Under the pieces are notes generated by a model. The model saw nothing but the letters and a program-made list of their open reading frames with translations. It was not told the origin of the DNA and did not search any database. 64,000 nt of DNA from Kutzneria sp044547355 (lineage in GTDB: Bacteria > Actinomycetota > Actinomycetes > Mycobacteriales > Pseudonocardiaceae). Positions 36,901 to 46,427 of the stretch are shown here, in pieces. How positions within the stretch are numbered: the first letter of the stretch is position 1; every line of letters starts with the position of its first letter. Made by a program: the position numbers and the translations under genes. The stretch covers positions 1-64,000 of the forward strand of contig NZ_JBIUAG010000027.1 in assembly GCF_044547355.1 (NCBI RefSeq). The letters are read 5' to 3'.

Positions 36901-39900
36901 CAGCGAGGACAGCGCGCAGCCGCCCGCCGGTGTGGGGCCGAAAGCGTCGCGGAGAGCGGCGACCTCGATGGGGTCGCCGAGCCGCGTGCCGGTGCCGTGG
37001 GCTTCGACGTAGCCGATGTCGCTGCCGGTGCGGCCGCTGCGCTCCAGCGCAGCGCGGATCGCCGAGCGTTGCCCGCCGGGGGAGGGGGCGCTGTAGCTCA
37101 TCTTGGCCGCGCCGTCGTTGTTGACGGCCGAGCCGGTGATCACCGAGTACACGGTGTCGCCGTCGCGGCGGGCCTGGGCCAGCGGCTTGAGCACGACCAC
37201 GCCGACACCGCTCGCGCCGACGGTGCCGTTGGCATCCGCGCTGAACGGCCGGCAGTGCCCGTCGGGGGAGAAGATGTGCGAGGGCCGATAGCGGTAGCCC
37301 TCGGCCAGGGTGAGATCGACGAGCACGCCGCCGGCCAGCATCACGTCGGCCTCGCCGGACCGCAGCATCCCGGCGGCGAGGTGCACCGCGACCAGGGAGC
37401 TGGAGCACGCCGTCTGGGCGGTCAAGGTCGGGCCGGTCAGGTTGAGGTGGTACGCGACCTTCGTGGCCAGGAAGTCCTTGTCGTGGTGCAGGGCCAGCTG
37501 GAACTGGTCCGGGAGCGCGCTGGGCTCGCCGTCGCGCAGCATCGCCTGGAAGTAGGTGTTCTCCCCGCAGCCGGCGATCAGCCCGATCCGGCCGGACGGC
37601 TCGGCGATCCCGGCGTGGGACAGCGCTTCGACGCAGCTCATCAGCAGCTGCCGTTGCTGCGGGTCCATCAGCGCCGCCTCGCGGTGGCTGATGCCGAAGC
37701 GGTCCGGGTCGAACGCCAGCGGGCCGTCGAGAATGCTCCGCGCGCCGACCAGGCCGTCCTCGGCCGCGAAGTCCTCGATGCCCCGGCGGCCGGTGCGCAC
37801 CAGGTCCCAGAACGCGGCGAGGTCGGGCGCGCCGGCCACCCGCACCGCCATCCCGATCACCGCAATGGGTTCTTCCGCAGCGATGCCCTTGTCGGGCACC
37901 GACTCCTCGGCGGCCTCGCCGTCCAGCACTCGGGCCAGCTCGCGCACGGTGACGTGCTCGAACAGGTCGGCGGCGGTGAACCGCAGGCCCTCTTGCAAGC
38001 AGCGCAGGTGAAAACGCATCAGCCCGAGGCTGGATGCCCCGGCGGCGAAGAACGTCTGGTCCGGCTCGATGGGCACGCCGGTCACGTCCTCGAAGAGCTC
38101 GGCGATCCGCTGTTCCCGTGGGGACAGCGCCGATCGCCGGGGGCGGCGCAGATCGGTGCCGGCGGTGCGAGCGGCAGCCGCCCGGTCGAGTTTCCCGCTC
38201 GGCGTGCGCGGCAGGGCCATGACCACGCGGAACCGGTCGACTCGGGCATGGGCCGGGAGCAGCGGGGCGAGGTGCGCGCTGAGTTCTTCGGCACTTGGCG
38301 TCCGCCGGCATTCGAGGCAGGCCAGCAGGCCGGTTTCCTCGGCCACCACCACGGCATTGACGACATCGGGGTGCCGCAGCAGCGCCGCTTCCACCTGGCC
38401 GAGCTCCAGCCGATGTCCGCTGATCTTGACCTGACCGTCGGCGCGGCCGGCGAAATGCACCAGCCCGTCGCGGTCGACGTACGCGAGATCACCGCTGCGG
38501 TAGAACAGTTCCGGCCGCTCGGTGAACCGCTCCGGCCGGCTGTCCCCGAGGTAGCAGCGGTTGGCCATGAGGCCGCCGATGATCAGCTCGCCCAGTTGGC
38601 CCGGCGGCAGTTGCTCGCCCGATTCGTCGACGACGCGCACGACCGCCCCGGCGACCGGGCGGCCGATCGCCGGGCGCTCGGGCCACCGGGCGGGATCGCC
38701 GTCCAGCGTCAGCGCGGTCGCCACGTGGGTTTCGGTCGGCCCGTAATGGTTGTGCAGGCGGGTGCCGGGCATTCCGGTGAACCAGCGGCGAATCGCGTCG
38801 GTGCAGACCAGCTGCTCGCCGGCGGTGATCACGTCACGCAGCCGGGACGGGAACCTGTCGAGCCGCGCGCCGTGTTCGGCCAGCAGTTGCAGCGTGACGT
38901 AGGGGAGGAAGATCCGCTCGATCCCGGCGGTCTCCAGCTGGTCCAGCAGCGCCGGCCCGTCGTGCCGCCACTCCGGGCGGATCAGGTGCAGGCTGCCGCC
39001 GCCGCACAGCGTCGTGACGATCTCCTGGAACGACACGTCGAAGGAGAGCATCGAGAACTGCTGCGTGGCCGCCGGGGGAAAGTCCTGCCACTGCACGAGA
39101 TTGGCCAGCGTGCGGTCCGGCACCCGCACGCCCTTGGGCTCGCCGGTGGAGCCCGAGGTGAACAGCGTGTAGAGCGGCCGCCCGGCCCGGCGGACCGGCC
39201 CGGCCGGACCGGCGCCCAGGGTGATCACCCGCTGCTCGACCGTGCCGTCGATCTCGGCGAACGCTTCTGCCCGGCTCGCGGTGAGCAGCACGCACCGGGG
39301 CGTGGCCTGAGCGAGCATCTGTCGCAGCAAGGCCGGCGGGTAGGCGGGATCGAGCGGCACCGCGGTGATGTTGAGCCGGGCCAATGCCAGCAACGCCACG
39401 ATGTGCTCGGCCGACGGCTCGCAGTAGAGCGCGATGGACTCAGCGTCCTCGGGCAATGTGGCGGCCAGGGCCGCCGCGTAGGCGTCGAGTTGCGCGTAGG
39501 TGATGGCCTCGGTTGCGGTCTTGACGGCCACGGCATCGGGCGAGCGGGCGACCGTCCGGGCGAAGCCCTCGTGGACCGTCTCGTATTCGAGCCGAGGCTC
39601 GGGGCCGGTTCCATGGTCGGGCAAGGATTCGCGATAGGGCGCGGCCAGCTCGGCCGGGGTTGCCGTCCCGTCCAGGAGCAGGTCCAAGGCCCGACGGAAC
39701 AGGGTGTCGAGCGCGTCGATCTCCGCCGCCGTGAAGTGGCCCTCGCCGTACTCCCACAGGCAGTCGAAGCCGGTTTCCCGGTCCACTACCGACAAGGTCA
39801 GCGCGCACTTCGCGCCGTGAGCCTCGATCCACTGTGGAGTGACCACGCAGTCGGTCAGGCGCAGCGCGGCGAAATCGGTGTTCTCCAAGACGAACAGGTA

Positions 39901-42645
39901 GTCGAACGGCGTCCCGGCCCGGTCGGCGAGCACATCGGCAAGGGCGACATTGGAGCGGTCCAGCACCGCCGCGGCTTCCTCGCCGAGCCGCCCGAGCTGG
40001 TCGCGGAGAACCTCATCCGGGTCGACGGAAACCGGCAGCAGCACCGTGTTGGCGAACATGCCGACGCTGTCCTCGAACTCCCGCACCGGCCGGTTGGCAG
40101 TCGGCGCGGCCAGCCGCAGCCGCCGACGGCCGGTCACGCCGGACAGGCTCATCGAGAACACGCCGAACAGCAGCTGGAACCGGGTCAGGCCGAGCTCCGA
40201 ACAGCAGCGGTCTATCCGTTCCCGCTGCCGGGCGTCGAGAGTGGTGTGGCGCAGCCGGGCCCGGCCGAGCTCGGCGACCGTCTCCGGGGCCGCCGGGAGT
40301 TCGGCCTGCCGCGCAAGCAACTCGTCCCGCTGGGCCCGATATTCCGACGAGGCGAACCACTCCGCTTGCCAGGCCGCGAAGTCGAGCGGCGAACGGGCGG
40401 TCATGCCGGGCTCGGACCCGGCGTAGGCCGCCGACAGCTCGGCGAACAGCACGTTGAGTGACCAGCCGTCCACCGCGATGTGGTGCAGGCACAGCAGAAG
40501 CGTGCCGCCGTCAGCCTCGGGCCGCCAAGAAGCTCTGAGCATCCGCGGCTGGGCCAGATCGAACGGCGCGGTGAAGATCTCGTCGACCGCCGTTGTCCAC
40601 GGGTCATACGGCGCGCCGACCGCTTGGCACAAGCCGTCGGCGGTCGCCTCGAACCCGGTGCGCAGCGCCGGATGCCGGATCACCAGGCCCCGTATGGCAT
40701 CCCGGATGGCCTCGACGTCGACCGGCCCAGTGATCCGGAACGCCATCGGCACCAGGTAGGACACCGACTCCGGTTCTCGCTGCTGCAACAGCCAGAGCCG
40801 TTGCTGCTCGCTGGTCGCCGGGGCCGACAACGCCGTTGTCGGCTCGCCGGGCACCGGGTAGCGGTTCGGGTCGGCGACCTTGATCGCAGTGGCCAGGTCG
40901 GCGAAGGTGCCGTGCTGCACCGTGGACTGAGCCACGTCCGCACCCCATCGCTCGCGAATGGCGAACCGCAGCCGCAGCGCCTTGAGCGAATCACCGCCGA
41001 CCGCGACCCAGGTGTCGGACGGTCGCGGATCGGCAAGGCCGAGCACCTCGCCGACCAGGCCGAAGACCTCGCGTTGCCAAGGAGTCACCTCGCCGCCGGT
41101 GTCGTCCGGCCGCCACGGGCTGAGGTCGGCGCCGAGCAGCGCCGCCTCGTCGATCTTGCCGTTGGCCGTGCGCGGCAGGCCGGCCACCCGGAACACGTGG
41201 TGCGGCCGCATGTAGGCCGGCGCCACGGCGGTCAGGTGCGCATCGAAGTCCACATAGGACAAATCATCGGCGACGATGTAGGCCAGCAGCTCGTTCGGGC
41301 CGTGCTCGCCGGCTCGTCGAACGCACACTTGGGCCTGCCGCACGGCCGGGTGCCGGAGGATGCGCTGTTCCAGCTCGCCGGGCTCGATGCGGAATCCGCG
41401 CACCTTGACCTGGCGGTCGGTTCGCCCGACATAGGTCACCAGCCCGTCGGCGTCCGCGCGCACCAGATCCCCGGTCCGGTAATGGCGCGTGTCGCCGTGC
41501 ACACCGGGAAGCGAACCGAATCGCTGGGCGGTTTCTTCGGGTAGGTTGCGATATCCGTTGGCCAGGCCGGCGCCGGAGATCCACAGCTCGGCCAGCTCAC
41601 CGGGCTCGGCCGTCCGGCCAGCGCCGGAAATGTGCAGCTGGGCCGACTCGTCCAGCACCACGACCTGCTCGGGACCCGGCACCACCAGCGCGATCCCGGT
41701 CGCCGGCAGCGGCCGGCCGATCGGCACCACGTCCCCGTCGAAGTCGCGGGGAATGGGCCAGCTCAGGGCGAACGTCGTGGTCTCCGTGGGCCCGTACCCG
41801 TTGACCAGCCCTGTGCCCGAGGTGGGATTTGCCTGGTACCACCGCTTGACCAGCGCGGCATTCAGCTGCTCGCCGCCGATCAGCACCTGGCCGACCGTGG
41901 CGAAACAGTCGGGAACGACCTGGGTGACCGCGTTGAACAGCGCCGCCGTCACGAACATCGTGTCCACGCGCTCGGTGACCAGCGCCGCTGCGAAGGCCTT
42001 CGGATCCTGCACCGCCGCGTTGCCCAGGATGACGACCGTGCCGCCCGTCACCAGCGGCGTCCACACCTCGAAGCTCAGCGCGTCGAACGCCGGATTGGCC
42101 AGGCAGGCGAACCGATTCCCCGGCTCGATCCGCAAATACCCCGGCTCGGCCAGCCGCAGAATCCCCTCGTCCCGAACCTCCACGCCCTTGGGCCGCCCGG
42201 TCGTGCCGGAGGTGTAGAACAAGAACGCCACGGGTGCCGGATCCGCCGGTTCACCAGCCGGGAGGGACGGACCCGCCAGCAGATCGTCGGCGACCAGGAC
42301 GCTGGCGCCCCAGGATTTCTCTTCCTCGGCCAGCACGACGGCGACCGCGCCGGAGTCGGTGATCATGTGAAGTTGGCGGTCGGCGGGGCTTTGCCGATCC
42401 AGGGGCACGACCTGACCGCCCAGACGCAGCACGCCGAGCATGGCGCAGACCAGCTGCCAGGAGCGCGGCAGACCGATCGCGACCGCGTCGCCGGGGTGGA
42501 CTCCTTGCCGGGCAAGGGAATGGGCGAAGGTGGCAGCGGCGGCGTCGAGTTGGGCGTAGGTGAGGGACTTCGAGCCGTCGACAACGGCGACGGCGTCGGG
42601 GGTGCGCAGGGCCTGGGCGTGCACCCGCCGGGCGATCGAGCTCAT
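33991..42645 (-). CDS. hybrid NRPS-PKS, A-PCP-C-A-PCP-KS-KR-ACP-TE, no AT
   Basis: A 2884-residue megasynthase. Domains: A1 1-505; PCP1 515-590 (S553); C 610-1000 (HHIAVDG 721-727); A2 1020-1495; PCP2 1505-1575 (S1539); KS 1590-2010 (C1747, H1883, H1921); linker 2010-2130; KR 2140-2560 (GGTGAIG 2354-2360, Y2485); ACP 2580-2645 (S2610); TE 2655-2884 (S2737 in GWSFGA). Hand-read A codes are DAFFLGGTF-K for A1 (branched aliphatic, Val/Ile-like) and DVQFIAHVA-K for A2 (close to proline codes). It starts with A, so it can prime itself. No AT lies between KS and KR, so malonyl must be loaded in trans. ATG at 42645 overlaps the upstream NRPS stop (ATGA). Confidence 0.92.
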   Translation of the reverse strand: MSSIARRVHAQALRTPDAVAVVDGSKSLTYAQLDAAAATFAHSLARQGVHPGDAVAIGLPRSWQLVCAMLGVLRLGGQVVPLDRQSPADRQLHMITDSGAVAVVLAEEEKSWGASVLVADDLLAGPSLPAGEPADPAPVAFLFYTSGTTGRPKGVEVRDEGILRLAEPGYLRIEPGNRFACLANPAFDALSFEVWTPLVTGGTVVILGNAAVQDPKAFAAALVTERVDTMFVTAALFNAVTQVVPDCFATVGQVLIGGEQLNAALVKRWYQANPTSGTGLVNGYGPTETTTFALSWPIPRDFDGDVVPIGRPLPATGIALVVPGPEQVVVLDESAQLHISGAGRTAEPGELAELWISGAGLANGYRNLPEETAQRFGSLPGVHGDTRHYRTGDLVRADADGLVTYVGRTDRQVKVRGFRIEPGELEQRILRHPAVRQAQVCVRRAGEHGPNELLAYIVADDLSYVDFDAHLTAVAPAYMRPHHVFRVAGLPRTANGKIDEAALLGADLSPWRPDDTGGEVTPWQREVFGLVGEVLGLADPRPSDTWVAVGGDSLKALRLRFAIRERWGADVAQSTVQHGTFADLATAIKVADPNRYPVPGEPTTALSAPATSEQQRLWLLQQREPESVSYLVPMAFRITGPVDVEAIRDAIRGLVIRHPALRTGFEATADGLCQAVGAPYDPWTTAVDEIFTAPFDLAQPRMLRASWRPEADGGTLLLCLHHIAVDGWSLNVLFAELSAAYAGSEPGMTARSPLDFAAWQAEWFASSEYRAQRDELLARQAELPAAPETVAELGRARLRHTTLDARQRERIDRCCSELGLTRFQLLFGVFSMSLSGVTGRRRLRLAAPTANRPVREFEDSVGMFANTVLLPVSVDPDEVLRDQLGRLGEEAAAVLDRSNVALADVLADRAGTPFDYLFVLENTDFAALRLTDCVVTPQWIEAHGAKCALTLSVVDRETGFDCLWEYGEGHFTAAEIDALDTLFRRALDLLLDGTATPAELAAPYRESLPDHGTGPEPRLEYETVHEGFARTVARSPDAVAVKTATEAITYAQLDAYAAALAATLPEDAESIALYCEPSAEHIVALLALARLNITAVPLDPAYPPALLRQMLAQATPRCVLLTASRAEAFAEIDGTVEQRVITLGAGPAGPVRRAGRPLYTLFTSGSTGEPKGVRVPDRTLANLVQWQDFPPAATQQFSMLSFDVSFQEIVTTLCGGGSLHLIRPEWRHDGPALLDQLETAGIERIFLPYVTLQLLAEHGARLDRFPSRLRDVITAGEQLVCTDAIRRWFTGMPGTRLHNHYGPTETHVATALTLDGDPARWPERPAIGRPVAGAVVRVVDESGEQLPPGQLGELIIGGLMANRCYLGDSRPERFTERPELFYRSGDLAYVDRDGLVHFAGRADGQVKISGHRLELGQVEAALLRHPDVVNAVVVAEETGLLACLECRRTPSAEELSAHLAPLLPAHARVDRFRVVMALPRTPSGKLDRAAAARTAGTDLRRPRRSALSPREQRIAELFEDVTGVPIEPDQTFFAAGASSLGLMRFHLRCLQEGLRFTAADLFEHVTVRELARVLDGEAAEESVPDKGIAAEEPIAVIGMAVRVAGAPDLAAFWDLVRTGRRGIEDFAAEDGLVGARSILDGPLAFDPDRFGISHREAALMDPQQRQLLMSCVEALSHAGIAEPSGRIGLIAGCGENTYFQAMLRDGEPSALPDQFQLALHHDKDFLATKVAYHLNLTGPTLTAQTACSSSLVAVHLAAGMLRSGEADVMLAGGVLVDLTLAEGYRYRPSHIFSPDGHCRPFSADANGTVGASGVGVVVLKPLAQARRDGDTVYSVITGSAVNNDGAAKMSYSAPSPGGQRSAIRAALERSGRTGSDIGYVEAHGTGTRLGDPIEVAALRDAFGPTPAGGCALSSLKSQIGHLGAAAGVVGLIRATLSVHHGLIPPTVDFAEPNPQLAEDLLPFRVPTTAEAWPAGPRVAAVSSFGIGGTNAHVVLEGSARAWPTWEPTRRLVLSSTTPTALRADALRVADYLEAHPESYVDVLRHLQAGRPARRWRIEAECVDVAGAIAFLRQAEPTENDEVGSVRLGAGPAPWDFPPPAFDLADYDFQRRTVVSSGLEVTRLPESEWLHQPHWVRLRRAAAASAPVDRVLVVLSEKPLDTGAFEAVYARVVRIVAGDEFAELGVDEFSANPVDTESLRSVFTAINGDVDFLHALPLGVAEAVDADALDYAQMSCLDAPTAVLRAAAGRQVRTWWLSTQATPIDGTVSRPAAGLLAGVTTVGRQETGVLGHWVDLPDDDLARWASPLAGLLADANAPTRVALRNGFWWEQRLSPVAGHETEQSIVDHGVVLILGGTGAIGSVVAATLLATTPVRVALSARDPHIPESLKPWADRIDLIPADLTTATADEITHRLRDPLTGIVHAAGIAAGGLIARRDPDQARSATAVKLAGAALMERLIERHNPALAVYCSSMSAQLGGVGQLDYAAANGFLDALAHYRSGDGPLRITLDWDIWRDAGMATGVLGHNAQHQAHLAVGLSSEDGEHVLRRALAAGLPQVLVSTTDIEQSRMFYEPVRTTPTATELVDEVRELLGVDELAADVPLYDLGADSLVMLDLIESVDRLFGVRLDLDFLGPNVTLADVQARLHAQPEEIQVWQEGAGRDVLCLIHPVGGDVQAYRPLVSALGPELTVCLIADPALRRPEPPEWSVTERARRYHEALSARFPVDEWRWHLAGWSFGAWVATEMAAQAEAAGTPALNLHLIDPPTPGARFDNYGDAELEAIFERELGATGGTAGEYARRLARACRANLRSMTGHELPRLSTTPSRVWFATEPEGGLPVTAGPDAWHSLLPQPTEWRRLSTTHYGIMQPPHTLAIADAIREEV

Positions 42646-45600
42646 CGGGCCGCCAGCTCGGCCAGTTCGGCGGTGATCAGCTCGACGACCTGGGGCAGTG
42701 CCGCCCCTTCCAACAGCTCCCAGTGCCCGTGCTCGGTCGGCTCCACCCGGAACTCGCCGGCGGCCCGCCGCTGCCAGAACTCGACCGAGTCGTCCAGGGA
42801 ATCCTCCCCGGCCGCGCGCAGGAACACCAAGCGTGCCTCGGACGGACCGGGGTCGTAGTCCCGAGCGGTGCGGCGGTTGTGGTTGTAGACGCGGTGGTAG
42901 CGGTCGAGCTGGGCGTCGTCGATGCCCGGGTACATTCCGTTGAACCGCACCAGCTTCTCGCGGAACTCGGCCACCGGCACCGGCTCGATCGAGGCCTTGA
43001 CGGCCGGGTCGTCGGTGGCGTTGGTGTCCAGCAGCAGCACGCTCACCCGGGCCTGCCCGGCCAGTTGGCGACCCATCTCGTAGGCGATCAGCCCGCCGTA
43101 AGAAAGTCCACAAAGGACCAGCGATTCACCGGGTCGCGGCGCGAGCAGACGGAGATACTCGGCCGCCATCGCCTCGACGCTGGGCAATGTGTCCTCGCCG
43201 GCGTTGATCCCAGGCGCCTGGAAGCCGACAACGCCGGTGTGCTGGGGAAGCAGGGTGCTCAGCGGGAGGTAGCAAAAAGCCGTGCCGCCAGCGGGATGCA
43301 CGCACACCACACGCTCACGGCCGTCGCCGGCTCGGAACTCGACCATGCTGCCGGTCGCGGGCTGCGCACCGGTGCGCAGCAGGGCGGCCTGGGCCTCGAT
43401 GGTCGGATGCAGGATCACCTCGCGCAGCGGCAGGGCCTGCCCGAACTCCCGGTCGATGGCGTGCGCCAGCTTGATGGCCGAGATGGAAGTGCCGCCCAGG
43501 TCGAAGAAATTGTCGCTGACGCCGATCACCGGATGCAGCAGCAGGTCCCGCCAGATCCGGTAGACGGCGTGCTCGACGGCGTCCCGAGGGCTGGCCGTGT
43601 TGACCTGGTTGGTCGCCCCGGCCTGGGCCAGCACGGCGGCCCGGTCGAGCTTTCCATTGCGACTCAACGGAAGCCGCTCGAACTCGGCGAACACCGACGG
43701 GATCATGTAGTCCGGCAGGCGGGTGGCCAACAGTTCCCGCCACTCGTGCGGAGTCCGCTGCTCGGCGGCGGCGATGGCGGCGACCAGACGCGGCTCACCA
43801 GTGCGGTCGACGAGCACCGCGGCCTCCGAAACACCCGGCGCCGCCAGCAGGGCGGCCTCCACCTCGGCCGGCTCGATCCGGAACCCGCGCAGCTTGATCT
43901 GGTCGTCGGCCCGCCCCGCGTACTCGGCGTTCCCGTCGGGCAGCCAGCGGGCCAGGTCACCGGTGCGGTACATGCGTTCGCCGGCCACGAACGGATCGGG
44001 CACGAACCGTTCGGCGGTCAGATCCGGCCGGTGCAGATAGCCGTCGGCCAGACAGGAGCCGGCCAGGAAGACTTCGCCGACCACGCCCGGCGGCACCGGT
44101 CGTTGCCGATCGTCCAGCAGGTAGAGGCGGCTGCCCGGAAGCGGTCGTCCGATCGGGCAGGACCGGTCGATCGGCTGCGGGTCGGTGTAGACGGTGGCGT
44201 ACAGGGTGGCCTCGGTCGGCCCGTAGCCGAAGCAGATCCGCAGTCCTGGCAAGGATTCGACCATGCGGGCCAGGGCCGACTCCGGCAGCGACTCGACGCC
44301 GGTCAGCACCTGCCGCAGCGACAGGCCGGCCAGTCGTGCGGCCGGGTCCTCGTCGATCCAGCGGACATAGGCCGGTGGCAGAAACGCTTGCACGACACGG
44401 TGTTCGCGCAGCCAGTCCATCAACGCGGCCGGATCGGCCCGTACGTCGTCGGGGACGATGTGCAGCACCGCGCCGGTGGTCAGCGGCAGCAGGATCTCGT
44501 GCACGGACGCGTCGAAGCCGATGCTGGACCAGGCCGACGTCGCCTCGCCGGGCGTCGCGCCGAGCCGGCCCAGCCACTGGTCGAACAGGGCCAGCACGCT
44601 GCGCTGGGCCACCGCGACGCCCTTGGGTCGACCGGTCGAGCCGGAAGTGTGTATCACGTAAGCGATCTGACCCGAGTTCCCGGGCCTTCGTCGGTCCACA
44701 TCGGACTCAACGGCGGTGAACGGCAGCCAGCCGTCGGGACGGTCGGCCGCGTCGCTGAGCACCAGCGCCGGCTCGCTGCCAGCCACCATCGACTCCAACC
44801 GGGCGGCCGGCTGGGCCGGGTCGAGCGGCATGTACGCCGCCCCGGCCTTGAGAATGCCCAGCACACCAACAACAAGCTCGGCCGTTCGCCCGGTGTGCAG
44901 GCCAACGACGGCCCCCGGCCGCACGCCTCGGGCGGCCAACCCGTCGGCCAGCCGATCGGCGCGTTCGTTCAACTCCGCGTAGGTCAAGTTCTGGTCGTCG
45001 ACCACCAGCGCGGGCTGGTCCGGGCGTTCGGCCACGCACTTCTCGAAGCGTTCGACCAGACCACCGGGCAGCGGCGTCGCCGGCGGGCCGGCGCTCCAGT
45101 CGGCGAGCAGGGCCTCCCGCTCGGCCTCGTCCATCAGCTCGTACTCGGACAACTTCGCGTCCGGCCGCTCGGCCAGCTGCGTCAGCAGCCGCACGAGGTA
45201 CCGCGCGTACCGTCGGGCCGTGGCTTCGTCGAACAACGCGGTGGCGTAGTCGAGATCGCCCCGCACGTCACCGTCCTGTTCGGACACTCCGATGGTGAGG
45301 TCGAACTTCGCCGGCGCCTCGGGCACGGTCAGCGCCGTCACCTCGACACCGGGCAGCTCCAGGTGGGGAGCCAGCGGCGGCATCCACGAGAACATGGTCT
45401 GGAACAGGGGAGTGTGCGCCGGGCTGCGCGGCGGGTTCACCAGCTCGACGACCCGGCCGAACGGCAGGCCTTCGTGGTTCAGACCGGCGCGCAGCGACTG
45501 GCGCACCTGGCCGATGAGCTCGGCCCCGGTCAGCTCCCCGCTCAGGTCGGCCCGGACGGCCAGGCTGTTGGCGAAGAACCCGACTACGTCGGCGACCTCC

Positions 45601-46427
45601 CGCCGCCGGTTCGCGGTCGGCACGCCGACGACCACGTCGGTTTGGTTGGACAGCCGCGAGAGCAGCAGGAACCAGCCGGCCAGCAGCGTCACGTACAGCG
45701 TGGCGCGGTTCGCGCGGGCGACCGTCTTCAGCGTCGCGGTGAGCTCGCCGCCGAGCGCGAACGGGACGCGGCCGCCGTGGAACTCCTGCTGGGCCGGCCG
45801 GGGCCGGTCGGTCGGCAGGTCGAGCGAGGGCGGGGCGTCGGCGAGATGCTGGCGCCAGTAGTCCTCGTGGGGCGTGACCTCCGGGCCGGCCAACCACTCC
45901 TGTTGATCTCGCGCGTAATCGCGAAAGCGGGTCGTCGGCTCGGGAAGATCAGTCGGTGTGGAATACAGCACACTGAGTTCGCGCATCATCGTCTGCACCG
46001 AACGGCCGTCCAGCACGGCGTGATGAATGGTCATCAGCAGCGCATGGTGCTCGGGGCCGAGAATGATCAACCGGACTCGGGCCAGCGGGGCGCGGTCCAG
46101 ATCGAACGGCGTGAACTGGTCGGCGTGCCGCAGCGCGTCGAATCCGGCCGGGGCGTCGGTCAGGTCGACGATCTCCAGCGGGGCGCCGGCCGGCGGCTCG
46201 ACTATCTGCGCCGGCGCGCCGTCGACCAGCACGAACCTGGTCCGCAGCGACTCGTGCCGGTCGAACACGGCGTCCAGCGACCGGCGCAGGACCGCGTGGT
46301 CGACGGGGCCGCGCAGCTCGAAGCCGAAAACCTCGTTGTAGGCCGGGCCGGCGCCGTCGAGCTGGGCCAACGTCCACAGCCGCAGTTGCCCGGACGACAG
46401 CGCAGCGGTCGCCGAAGAAACACGCAT
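42642..46427 (-). CDS. NRPS module, C-A-PCP-TE
   Basis: A 1261-residue single-module NRPS. C domain about 1-430 with intact HHAVLDG (135-141), A domain 455-935 with all core motifs (HTSGSTGRPKG, YRTGDL, NGKLD), PCP with S981 in LGGTSI, and type-I TE 1035-1261 with S1109 in GLSYGG. The hand-read A code is DAHFLGGLY-K, with His at the third position; I match it to no standard substrate. The N-terminal C domain has no upstream module on this protein, so it must take an acyl or peptidyl chain from a separate carrier, for example the ACP at 53211. It is first in the operon after a 213-bp gap. Confidence 0.92.
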   Translation of the reverse strand: MRVSSATAALSSGQLRLWTLAQLDGAGPAYNEVFGFELRGPVDHAVLRRSLDAVFDRHESLRTRFVLVDGAPAQIVEPPAGAPLEIVDLTDAPAGFDALRHADQFTPFDLDRAPLARVRLIILGPEHHALLMTIHHAVLDGRSVQTMMRELSVLYSTPTDLPEPTTRFRDYARDQQEWLAGPEVTPHEDYWRQHLADAPPSLDLPTDRPRPAQQEFHGGRVPFALGGELTATLKTVARANRATLYVTLLAGWFLLLSRLSNQTDVVVGVPTANRRREVADVVGFFANSLAVRADLSGELTGAELIGQVRQSLRAGLNHEGLPFGRVVELVNPPRSPAHTPLFQTMFSWMPPLAPHLELPGVEVTALTVPEAPAKFDLTIGVSEQDGDVRGDLDYATALFDEATARRYARYLVRLLTQLAERPDAKLSEYELMDEAEREALLADWSAGPPATPLPGGLVERFEKCVAERPDQPALVVDDQNLTYAELNERADRLADGLAARGVRPGAVVGLHTGRTAELVVGVLGILKAGAAYMPLDPAQPAARLESMVAGSEPALVLSDAADRPDGWLPFTAVESDVDRRRPGNSGQIAYVIHTSGSTGRPKGVAVAQRSVLALFDQWLGRLGATPGEATSAWSSIGFDASVHEILLPLTTGAVLHIVPDDVRADPAALMDWLREHRVVQAFLPPAYVRWIDEDPAARLAGLSLRQVLTGVESLPESALARMVESLPGLRICFGYGPTEATLYATVYTDPQPIDRSCPIGRPLPGSRLYLLDDRQRPVPPGVVGEVFLAGSCLADGYLHRPDLTAERFVPDPFVAGERMYRTGDLARWLPDGNAEYAGRADDQIKLRGFRIEPAEVEAALLAAPGVSEAAVLVDRTGEPRLVAAIAAAEQRTPHEWRELLATRLPDYMIPSVFAEFERLPLSRNGKLDRAAVLAQAGATNQVNTASPRDAVEHAVYRIWRDLLLHPVIGVSDNFFDLGGTSISAIKLAHAIDREFGQALPLREVILHPTIEAQAALLRTGAQPATGSMVEFRAGDGRERVVCVHPAGGTAFCYLPLSTLLPQHTGVVGFQAPGINAGEDTLPSVEAMAAEYLRLLAPRPGESLVLCGLSYGGLIAYEMGRQLAGQARVSVLLLDTNATDDPAVKASIEPVPVAEFREKLVRFNGMYPGIDDAQLDRYHRVYNHNRRTARDYDPGPSEARLVFLRAAGEDSLDDSVEFWQRRAAGEFRVEPTEHGHWELLEGAALPQVVELITAELAELAAR

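Noticed and set aside
36511..40461. Very long plus-strand frame opposite the hybrid NRPS-PKS
   Set aside because: Antisense shadow of the A2, KS and C domains. It has no domain content and the minus strand carries all catalytic motifs.
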